This document shows, one piece after another, positions 55,291 to 64,000 of a stretch of DNA of 64,000 nucleotides (positions are counted from its first letter, which is position 1; each line of letters starts with the position of its first letter). Both the position numbers and the translations under genes were made by a program. Source of the DNA: Rutpela maculata. Lineage: Eukaryota; Arthropoda; Insecta; Coleoptera; Cerambycidae. The DNA is taken from assembly GCA_936432065.2 (NCBI GenBank), contig OW386285.2:369955249-370019248 (forward strand), read 5' to 3'. The notes under the pieces are model-generated. The model was given only the letters and a program-made list of their open reading frames with translations, was not told the DNA's origin and did no database searches.

Positions 55291-56157
55291 TTAATCTAAC
55301 GAGATATATTGCACCTTGTTTAAGTGTACTCGTGTTGGCATAATACGTTTTTTTTAATTGATGTTCCTTGGTTATATTTTACCTTGTTTAATTGCATCAT
55401 TGTTAGTTTAATAAGATTTTATAAATGGATGTTCTTTGACTAAACATTTGATGTTATCCTGCTGAATTACCTTGTAGGATTCTTCGTAACTACCGATGTT
55501 ATTTATTTCAAGTTTTGTTTTGATGGATGTTTTTCTTAAAAAAACTTAAATGCGGGGTTAATGTAACTTGTAATTAATGAATATCTAAGGTAACGGCCGA
55601 GAGATTTATTACAGATGGGACTAGGCTAAAATGAGATGGACGGAAGGGGTTATTATTTTGAAGAGATATCATTAAAATATATTGAAAAGATATAAGTGAT
55701 GATGTTTATGAAAAATAATAATATATTGTACTTGTTAGTAAACCTTGTTATATGAAAAAAAACTGTTTTGTTGAATGAAAGCCAGCTCACGAATTGAACA
55801 CAGCACAAAACGACACTGAGGTAACAGACTTCTTATTTCAACCGTAGTCTTCCTTAGTCTTATTTCTGTTCGTAATTGACCTTTTTTTTAGTAACTCAAA
55901 AAACTTGATGGTATGTATGATAATATGTACCAATAAAAGAGTATAAAATAGAGAAGTTTTAAAGATAATTGTAACACCTAGACGACTTTTTAAAAAAATG
56001 ATAAAGCTTTGAAATTCGACACCTTAAAGTATTACAAATCAATAGAAACTTTTTAATAATTTTTCTTTCAGAAATTTCTTTATTTCGGATAAAAATAAAA
56101 AATATTTCAGAATATCAAAAGTTAAACTTAATGCGTAATATATATTTGGTCATATTA

Positions 56158-56759
56158 GTCCTGTCAATGAATGGTTTCTAGAGGGAAGTATCGAGATCAC
56201 AATTTTTGACTTGAGGACTGTGTTTGGACTATTTAGGAGGTAAACGAAAGTCCCCGAACACAGGAGGTGCGGGGGGTGCAGGGGGCACGATTTTTAGTTT
56301 TTCATTCATATCTCGAAAACGGTTAGCCATAATCAAAAAGTAGCTATATGCAAAATTAAGTTGACCAAATTTTCTACAATAATGTTTCTATTAATTTTTG
56401 TCGTATCTGTTATCGTTCAGTAATGGATTGTGTATCGTTTACCTGTATTCCAACTTTATCATAAATTTATTATAAATTGAAAAAAATATTTAATAAAATC
56501 ATCGTGGAAAAAAATTTGTTGTACAGATATCCGTATCATAGCAAACTGAACTCAAATATCGAATAAAAAATGTCTTTTTCTTTTCGTTTTCGAGATATTA
56601 GCGAAAATCCAAAAACCAGGACCTTCTTCGCGCCCTCCTGTATCCCCGCACCTTCTGTGTTCGAGGACTTTTGATATGTTTACCTCCTAAATAATCCAAA
56701 CCTAAAGTCAAAAATTGTGATCTTGGCATTTCCCTCTATTGAACATTCATTGACAGGGC
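56158..56759. mobile_element. Palindromic MITE with GTCC ends
   Basis: GTCCTGTCAATGAATGG (56158) pairs with GAACATTCATTGACAGGGC (56759), and TA flanks both sides (56156-56157, 56760-56761). Inner arms contain AGTCCCCGAACACAGGAGGT and its inverse, a GC-rich patch in AT-rich DNA. 602 bp; a truncated relative is at 40565-41019. Confidence 0.83.
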
Positions 56760-56761
56760 TA

Positions 56762-58434
56762 TATAAATACCTAATGACCTCCCGTACCTACTGTTTGGGG
56801 TCGGCATCACTTTACCAAACACCCTATATAGAGAAAATGCATTTTGTAATGTCTTAAAATATTTTATTAAAACGTCTTTCGGCTTTTTAGACCTTTGCGA
56901 ATAGTCCAGTATAGTTACCAAATGATAAATTTATGCTCGTTACTTATATATTAATATTACGTTTGCTATTATAAGACTATATTTTATAGCGAGTTAAGAA
57001 GTGCATTAAATGTAATAGTGGACATTTTGAAAAATGTTTTTAATTTTTGATATAAAGTTCAAGTTTAGGTGATTTTTATGTTTTGATTATTGTTCATATT
57101 CATAAATACCCATTTTCCATTTTTATTTTAAGATTTTTAGAAATTTGAATTTTCGTGAAACCTCTGTAAAGTATTACCTATTTTCTTAGTTTTACACCTA
57201 TTCGATTCTGTATATACAATACAATTTAGTAAGCGAGGGAAGTAATAAATGACATATTTTTATCGTCACTATTGAATAATTATTAATTATCAATATATTT
57301 TTTAATTAGACTTGTAAAAACCTTCTTATCTTTTTAACCAGATGTCACCAAGGAATTCAAAGTACTAGTGCTCATAGTCAATATAATCATCCATATTTGC
57401 CCGATTTTTTAATCTTCAAAATGTAGTTATACTTGATCTTGTTTTTCTTACATAAATCAGGGAACCTAGCATATTATCAAGGTGGGGTTAATTTTGTGTA
57501 ACTGCGACAAACATAATTTCAAAATTGATTTTGTTTTAAGTTCTTATGAATATACTTCACATAAATGGGAAAACGTTTGCATTTTATACTTTTTCGCTAT
57601 ATCAATACGTTTAAAAGCTACAAGCTGCAGAACGATAAATCACGCACCCTGTATGGAATAACTATTTCATGATTTAAAAGCGTCTAAATTTAACCATTAA
57701 TAGAAACTAACATGGATATGCACTTTTGCCGTCAATATTCATTTGTATATCCTTTATAATATATGATCTATTTTTATTCACAGCGAATTTCATTTACATT
57801 TTATGACCACCGACATTACATTTTTCTTTGTCCAAAATGATGTTTTAAATTTACTTTATACATAGGATTAGAAATGTTTGTTAGTTTAATAATATAACGC
57901 CATATAAATTTTTGGTGATTTGAAAGTTTACTTTTTTATTTCGTTGCATTGATGTAGTACAGGTTGCAACACTGCGCATCCCCTTAATTTCTAGGTGGAT
58001 TAAAATCTAATTATAATGCGGGCAAATTATTAAAAAATAAGGGTTCGTTAAAGTAGTTTTTAACATAAGAGATAAGTAGGCATAACATCGATTCGGACCA
58101 CTCCCACTACTTCATCCTGAAACCACACCTCTTCACTGGTAAAACTACAAATCTATAACAAGCTGGACCATTAGAAGTACAGGCGTGTAAAAAGCTGTAC
58201 GAATCAAAATACAGATATGTAAAAAGATACTAGTAAAAGTAAAAGTACAGATCCATGGATTACCGGTGACGGAGCGTAGTTTTACTGTGGACTGGCGCCC
58301 ACTTAAATATTCAGGGTAGTTACAGTGGGTTAATACTTGGTTGGTTGCTTGAGAGGGGCGAGCGCAGATTTGTGTTGACCATACTGGTATCCGATACAAA
58401 AAGTTAAGCATCAGTAGTTGCGGTCAGTACTTTT
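56762..58434. other. No recognised feature
   Basis: AT-rich. Short open frames without recognisable content. Confidence 0.4.
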
Positions 58435-58854
58435 TCATTGCTGCAATAACTTCTTTTTTCTTTGCATTTGATCATCAACATACTTTCTCAAAGCACCACT
58501 AACTAAGCCAGCTTGATCATTAACTTTATGCATTTGCTCATTAACATACTTTTTCATAGCTCCACTACTTAAGTCAGCTTGACTATCGACATACTTTTTC
58601 ATTGCTGCAAAAATTATGTCAGTGATCTCATCCATAGCCTTGCGGATGTCTGTAAAGAATGTAGTAAATCGATTTTCGACATCCTGACTATCTACTGGTT
58701 CTCCAATGTTCTTTAAACGTTTATTCTGGATATCAAAGTGATTATCTGCGGTGATGTTAAAGCCACGACCTGGTGGACCACGTACGACTAATAATTTTTT
58801 GGCGCCGCCTCTTCTACGTTCAAACTTGTCAATTGTGTTGTGAACAGACAGCAT
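58435..58854 (-). CDS. Fibre-like repeated-motif protein, 139 aa
   Basis: Starts at the ATG at 58854. After a basic N-terminus it has GRGFNITADNHFDIQNKRLK followed by NIGEPVDSQDVENR. This pattern (a phase of N-x-L-x-N-V/I followed by a D-A-V-like register) is familiar from tail-fibre-like and adhesin-like stalk proteins. The second half repeats AAMKKYVDSQ, GAMKKYVNEQ and GALRKYVDDQ, likely a coiled coil. The end runs into an A-rich stretch where another frame would continue one more AAMKKY unit, so the last codons may be shifted. A related small gene lies upstream at 59000-59178. Function unknown; a virus-like or Polinton-like source is a guess. Confidence 0.5.
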   Translation of the reverse strand: MLSVHNTIDKFERRRGGAKKLLVVRGPPGRGFNITADNHFDIQNKRLKNIGEPVDSQDVENRFTTFFTDIRKAMDEITDIIFAAMKKYVDSQADLSSGAMKKYVNEQMHKVNDQAGLVSGALRKYVDDQMQRKKKLLQQ

Positions 58855-58999
58855 TTCTGATTAGATCTGATCTGATTTAAGTATTTCACAATATATTATA
58901 CTTCCCAATTAGGTCTATTCAAAAAAACAATTTTTCTTTTTTTATTTAAATTATTACTTCCTATGTGGACACTCCTGACTGAAATTAAATTTAATTTCC

Positions 59000-59178
59000 C
59001 TAAAGGATTATTTTTTCTTGTCTCATTTCTTCCAACAAACTATTTCATTATTAAGACCACTGTTACCTGCCATTTTCGAACTATACAGCAGACGTAGACG
59101 ATCTACCAACTCTTTCGGTTTATTCCAATAATATAATTTCTTAATAGGCATACCCGAACCTCTTCTAGATCTCGTCAT
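59000..59178 (-). pseudogene. Small gene with ELVDRLRLL motif, one frameshift
   Basis: ATG at 59178, beginning MTRSRRGSGMPIKKLYYW, then KELVDRLRLL, MAGNSGLNNEIV and a stop at 59023. A one-base shift near 59040 would open a Leu/Glu-rich end (LLEEMRQEKI) to a stop at 59000-59002, which looks like the true C-terminus. Too regular to be chance: helical, basic N-terminus, short acidic helix at the end. It precedes the fibre-like gene by about 145 bases on the same strand. Not identified. Confidence 0.45.
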
Positions 59179-59179
59179 T

Positions 59180-60800
59180 ACTGTAGGTGATAACAGTGGT
59201 TTTGATTTGGAGATTTTGGTTTGATTTAAAATTTAAAATATGTAAAAAACGCGAAAACTTACATTACAAACAGTACAGGGGACAGTCCGGGGGGACATTT
59301 ATGAATGTCAAATTTTACCCACCCGGGGCTCAACGTGTTAACTTTGGATGTTACCAAATTCGCAAAAATAACCACGAGGTTTTGACATCATTTATCACTG
59401 TGTCCCAATCTCTACTTATGAGAAACATGACGGATGGGCAGACAGGCGGACAAGTTATTTAGATTTCGATTACAACGACATGAAAAATATTTCTCTACGA
59501 GTTTTAGAAAATTCAGTTGTCTTACAACTCGTTTCTGAGAAAAATGTAATAAACGGAGATATTGGACAGTTTCCAACTGATGTCAATTTTTTAGAATGTT
59601 ATATCGTGACCTAACAGTTGTATACAAAAAGTATTACATTTTTTGTTAACATCTGAAAGACTAAATGATATAAGTACCCACAAATTATTTACATAACAAA
59701 AACATACCTCTGTACCATGTCCCGTGCCAAATAAATAATGATTCAAAGTAGTCTGCGAAACTCATAACAGTAATTGTTGGATTCCACGCAATTGTTACTT
59801 TTAATAAAGTTATGCAGAGAATTACAATATGTTTGTAGACTTTTGCCAACCATTTAGTATCCAAAATTAGTATTGCATAATAAACATTAGAAATAGATTG
59901 CTTGCCATTAGAAAATAAGTAAAAACGGCTTTGAAAATAGCGAATGATATTCTCCTTAGATATACTTAACAGTTGAATTTAAGTTATAGGCTATTTGTAA
60001 CTTTTTCATCAACTTGCCGAGAACCAGTATTTCCTCTAATTTGCATGGTTCCCAATACCTTCATTGTAGTTTCCACAAGTCCGTTACATGGTAAATTATC
60101 AAGGATTCAACAATCCATGTGTGGGGAACACTATCAAACGCCTATTATTATTATCATCATTATTATTTTAATAATATTTATTAGCCATATTATGTGCCCG
60201 CTCGGCAAATAGAAGAGAAACGAAATAATAATTTTATGTGCCATATTCTCATGTAATTTTATATGAATTTTATTTCACAAATTCACATCAAAATGAGCCC
60301 ATAAAATATGCACTATTTCAATTTTATCTCATAAAAGGGCTATAAAAGCGGCTCTTAAAATAAACTTCAAAATAGATTATACACGTAATTTATAAAATGC
60401 GCTCAAAGTTTTATTTTATTTATACCGCATTTAAAAATTCTCTCCGTAAAATCCTGTTTAATTGTTCAAAGAAGTCTGACCCACTTTTAAGACGATACAA
60501 AATGGTTAGACATGCACGTGGAATAAATGCGATAAGAATTCTTAATCCAAATTTATCGCAATCGAATAAACCATTACTATTACCAAACTGAATTAGATAA
60601 GTTTTTCAAACCCACAGTGGATTTTTATAGACAACATTCGAATTGTTATAGTCGAAGATCGATACACCTGAATTCGACATATGCTATGTAACTTTCGAAT
60701 ATACAAAAGACAGTTGATTCTTATGAAAAACACCTGACAATACATATTTTGGAGGTCACTATTTGGTTCAGAATTACAAAATTGGGAAGAAATTACATTT
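59180..60800. other. No gene; short ATT microsatellite
   Basis: ATT/ATC-rich run near 60144-60183. No other feature recognised. Confidence 0.4.
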
Positions 60801-60852
60801 TTCTTCAAGCGTATTAAAATGTTTAAATTATGTCACCAAAAACAGAAGTAGA

Positions 60853-61010
60853 AGTAGGACATTGTTTTACTAGTAACAAAATGTTAGTACCGAACGCCAC
60901 CGTAGTGGACATTGTTTTACTAGTAACATAATGTTAGTTCCGAAAGCGCCACCGCAGTGGGTATTGTTTTACTAGTAACATAATGTTAATACCGAAAGCC
61001 ACCGGTGGCG
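60853..61010. repeat. Tandem repeat, ~51 bp unit, three copies
   Basis: ATTGTTTTACTAGTAACA recurs at 60861, 60911 and 60963, each followed by TAATGTTA..ACCGAA and GCCACC. ATTTTAATACGCTTGAAG near 61105 is the inverse of a block near 60804, so the array sits inside a short inverted repeat. Confidence 0.85.
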
Positions 61011-61121
61011 CGCCGCTATCCACTAGCCACTTGTCATATTGTGTCAACATGTAAGACTGTAGTTTGAATATTTGTACATTTATGATAAATAAATGAATTT
61101 TTGCATTTTAATACGCTTGAA

Positions 61122-61270
61122 GAAAAAATAGTATATATTACACGGAGTAGAACGCCTTTTTTTGGGTTTCGCCCAGTTTGCGGCTTCGGCTTCGCCTCAG
61201 CCGCAAATCCTGGGCTCAACACAAAAAAAGAGTGCGTTCTACTCCTAGTAATATAATATACTATTTTTTC
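61122..61270. repeat. 149 bp hairpin with GC-rich tip
   Basis: GAAAAAATAGTATATATTAC pairs with AATATACTATTTTTTC, GGAGTAGAACGC with GCGTTCTACTCC, and GCGGCTTCGGC with the GCCTCAGCCGC side of the tip. Near-perfect over its length. Confidence 0.83.
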
Positions 61271-63172
61271 ATTTTCTTTACGAAAAATACTACTTTTGCA
61301 TTTTTATGTTCCCGTCTAGTACAGTCGAATTGATTTAATTTAATTTTTTTCGGCGACAACATTCCACCTGAAATTTTATTGTTGATTCTTATGTATTATG
61401 ACCTCTCGATTTCGAGAAAAATATTTGTGCCCAAAGATTCCTTGTGCGCCAAAAGTTATATGAACTATGTGACGCGCTTTCGCGGATTTTCAACTTATCT
61501 GCTTAATATATCTTGTACTAGTAGTCTGATGGGAATTTTAAAAATACTGGCTTATTTCAAATAAAATTCTTTAAAAAAAATAGACCTGTCCGATATGTAT
61601 TAGTCAATCCGCCATCTTGGAAAAAAATAGCAAACACAAAAAATGGCCGTAAAAGTCAAAATTGAATATCTTTTCTATAAAAAGGAGTAATTTCACCAAA
61701 GTTGGCAAAACTAAAACTCATTTATGGCCAAATATAATGCACCAATCGCGGATGCCGTATGTCAAATAGAACGGTCAAAGATGGCGGACGAAATAAAATT
61801 TGTAAATCTTCGTCAATTATCAAAGAGGCATTGTACATCACTATTTTTCTTTTTAAATTGTACGTTATTTTATATACTTTTATCGGATAGAGTTCGTTTT
61901 TTTTAATTTCCAAGAAAAGTGCAATTTTACAATTTTCAAAAATGCATTTTCTTTGATCCTCCTTTTTTATTCACCCAATTTACTTACTATAGGAAGTCTC
62001 GTATAACTTCAAAAATTTAATACAAAATGAAACTTCATTAATCTGAAAAGGAAATTTATTAAGCATGCGCATGGTAATAATCATAATAATATATGAATAC
62101 ATGATCAATAACAGAGCCCCACAAAAAAAAATAAAAGTTCTGTACCAGAGACGTGAATACATAGATTTTGTGTATTTTTTTATGCTGAATTCGAATCCGC
62201 AGCCAAAAATATGGGTTACCAAGGTAGTTTTTTAGAAAAACGCAAGAACATCCCCTAAAATAGAGTGATATTGTAAAGCTTTATAACGAAATTCAACAAT
62301 TTGTAAATACTTTGAGAAAACATTTTAAAATAAGATTTTGAGCATTAAAATAAAATATATGCAAATTAAATCCATACCCACCCCCACGAGGGGGTTAATT
62401 CCACCCTCAAGATGAAATAACGAATGTCATAGTGCAAAACAATGTGAAAAGTCATAGCCTCGTAGTTTGTAATTCCAAATATACAAATGTAGGTTGACAG
62501 ATAATATACCCAAAAAATATAATATAATCTTGTTTTTAAGGGTCTTGAAACCACCTCTGCAGACCTAGGTATTTCTTAGGTAGTTCTTACCCCTTTGAGT
62601 GACATATGGTCCTATTCAATAGTTTTGTCTAAATTTTGTTACCGCGGGTTTACGAATCTGAAGTCCGAATCCGAAAAGTCCTGAATTAAAGATGGCGGAT
62701 CCAATATGGCAGATGTAAAAATCGGAAAAGTATTCAAAATTTGAAGATTATGGCTGAAACTTGTTACTCGGGGGTTTTTGGAGTCGCTGATCACGATTCT
62801 GGGGTCTTAATTCGCAAATTCTTAAATCCAAAATGGCGGACCTATTATGGGGGATTAAAAAGTACCATAGAAATTAGTATCTACCACCCAAAGAAATACG
62901 TTATGAATGTTTAAAAAAATTGAGGCATTTGAGTAAAAATAGGTAAATGTCTAAAATTGAGAAACAAGGAATATGAATTCGATTTGCAGTGAGCTGTCTC
63001 GCTTAAATGTGAAAGTGAGGACGAATGGAATAGGGACGATTTGGAGCCAAATATATGTAAAAGTGATCATGCAAGTAATTCCATCTTAAATACAGTTTGA
63101 ATACATATAGACTGTAACTTAGATTGAGCATTAAGATTACAATTTTAAAACTTGATGGAAAAGCTATAAGTT
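61271..63172. other. No recognised feature
   Basis: AAGATGGCGGA-like words occur several times (near 61771, 62691, 62830), but no gene or clear repeat. Confidence 0.4.
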
Positions 63173-63683
63173 TTGTTTTTTCAGTTTTCCCTTCCATATT
63201 TTTGCAACCAGGACACCTCCACGTGGTGGGCAACAGATTCTTCTGACAAAGCTCCTGGGTTAATAAAATATGCCATCATGGCAAAAGTAGGTAAGGCATT
63301 TACGATGCAGGGTATCGGAAGCCCAGTATCGGCGGCTGGTCAGGGTGAGAAAGCGGGTCCGCAGGCATCGTCATCCAGCGACCGCAGCTTTTCAGTAGTG
63401 GGTAACTTGGCTACTGTTGAGTATAATGTTACAAGAAAGTTACGTGTGTGCCTCACTCGAATTGACCATATATCGTCAGTATCTTACCATGCCTGTAATG
63501 CAGAAAAAGACTCTTATTGCTATAGTTGGGTCAAATACGTGGGACAGAAAAACAAGAGTTTTTACTGAAAATTTAAAAGGTATTTATAAAAAGTGTTATA
63601 ATTTGCAAGAAGATATTAATGTTATATATGCACCTAACATATTCTGCAGCGTTGGAATAAAAATAACTATATTGAGAATTTAA
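63173..63683 (+). other. Open frames of unknown nature
   Basis: Two overlapping plus frames (63173-63568 and 63417-63683) lie in a locally GC-richer patch. TTTTGTTTTTTCAG at 63173-63184 could be a splice acceptor before CATATTTTTGCAACCAGG. The first frame has a Ser/Ala/Gly-rich stretch (SAAGQGEKAGPQASSSS). I do not recognise either; exon remnant or chance are both possible. Confidence 0.2.
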
Positions 63684-63826
63684 AAGTAAGTGGAGTAGTC
63701 CTAACAGCAAAGAGGACTGTTACTTTTGTATGACGGAGGAAATTATAATTTTAAAGCAAATATAAAGTATGCTAAAGTTTCCTCTGTAATTCCCGCAAAA
63801 TTTTGTGAAAAAAGAAGATAAAAGAA

Positions 63827-64000
63827 TCAGAGAAGAGTATAATCTTCACCCTCCTCACTTTCAGACTCTTCCTCTTCACTATCTGATTCGCCATCCTCAC
63901 TATGATATTCGGCATCTTCCTCTTCACAACTATCGTATTCTGCATCTTTCACTCCACTATTACATTGATCATCATTTTCACTCTCGTATTCTTTTTCTTC
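63827..64000 (-). CDS. Acidic C-terminal fragment, runs off the right edge
   Basis: A minus frame open from the edge to TGA at 63829-63827 encodes 57 residues dominated by Glu, Asp and Ser (for example ESDSEEEESESEEGEDY), with AEYDSCEEEDAEYHSE-type repeats. Acidic tails occur on many nuclear proteins, so no function can be assigned. It may instead be low-complexity GAA/GAT repeat. Confidence 0.4.
   Translation of the reverse strand, partial: EEKEYESENDDQCNSGVKDAEYDSCEEEDAEYHSEDGESDSEEEESESEEGEDYTLL

Larger units (their letters stand above)
54675..55826 (+). mobile_element. Internally deleted LTR retrotransposon
   Basis: Direct repeats 54675-54850 and 55633-55826 share AAGGGGTTATTATTT, AATATATTGTACTTGTT and GTTGAATGAAA.CCAGCTCAC. 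The right copy may begin TGTAACTTG at 55562 and end GTAACA at 55826. Just after the left copy is a tRNA-Lys primer site. Only a piece of integrase remains between. Confidence 0.62.
54158..56154. mobile_element. Palindromic element with an LTR remnant inside
   Basis: Arms ~54158-54510 and ~55885-56154 are inverted copies: ATTACGCATTAAGTTTAACT (54251) with AGTTAAACTTAATGCGTAAT (56121), and GAATTTCAAAG with CTTTGAAATTC. The left arm has about 90 extra bases. The LTR-element remnant lies in the spacer. Confidence 0.65.

Noticed and set aside
60853..61010. CRISPR-like array
   Set aside because: Three direct repeats with no distinct spacers in a eukaryotic context; an ordinary tandem repeat.
61034..61222. 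62-codon minus frame through the 61.1 kb hairpin
   Set aside because: Follows the palindrome and has no independent coding signal.

Overview
The window looks like an AT-rich, repeat-dense piece of an insect nuclear genome. The clearest indicators are Ty3/gypsy errantivirus-type elements with a tRNA-Ser primer site (as in the 17.6/297 group), mariner and hAT remnants, a Jockey/CR1-type LINE and many palindromic MITEs. The order of insect cannot be fixed from the sequence. I recognise no intact host gene with introns. Almost everything that can be named is mobile or derived from something mobile.

Layout. 62-2363: Tc1/mariner-like element with ~500 bp terminal inverted repeats and a transposase broken over three frames. 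3401-14780: a palindromic MITE split by a minus-strand errantivirus (copy 1, 3924-13911), which is itself split in its protease by a 1.48 kb non-LTR-like repeat (9888-11363); three nested layers, each outer one with a readable target duplication or arm. 15131-16630: hAT-type element with another palindrome nested inside. 17.1-18.96 kb: second copy of the non-LTR-like repeat, with 135 bp tandem repeats. 19.7-21.1 kb: decayed tyrosine-recombinase (Crypton-like) gene between two GC-rich hairpins. 22.7-24.5 kb: decayed gene for a PIN/XPG-like protein with a Cys-rich C-terminus, cut by a hAT MITE. 24.6-25.9 kb: composite inverted and direct repeat. 25942-34315: errantivirus copy 2 on the plus strand, nearly intact, LTRs differing at 3 of 363 positions.

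36.2-37.3 kb holds a 5S-rRNA-like fragment and a tRNA-like SINE head. 38896-39929 is a second hAT-type element. 40.5-41.7 kb has two palindromic MITEs. 42.3-46.5 kb is a minus-strand LINE with an intact ORF1 and an ORF2 broken by one homopolymer frameshift. 47.4-49.9 kb has two more palindromes. 51.3-53.6 kb carries a second PIN/XPG-like plus Cys-rich pseudogene lying between long inverted repeats. 54.2-56.8 kb is a palindrome containing a deleted LTR element (tRNA-Lys primer site) followed by another MITE. 58.4-59.2 kb has two small minus-strand genes, one with a fibre-like repeated motif. The right edge holds an acidic open frame running out of the window.

How parts work together. In both errantivirus copies a leader ATG sits just before a GTAAGT donor whose phase fits the acceptor in front of env, so Env probably gets its signal peptide by splicing; pol is likely reached from gag by a -1 frameshift. 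Copy 2 could supply Pol and Env but has lost the gag ATG; copy 1 is dead in all three genes. The best candidates for something under-described are the repeated PIN/XPG-like plus Cys-rich family (two copies, one between long inverted repeats), the hairpin-flanked recombinase, the two-gene unit at 58.4-59.2 kb, and the palindromes that share a TA/GTCC end. All identifications come from reading the sequence; no database search was run.
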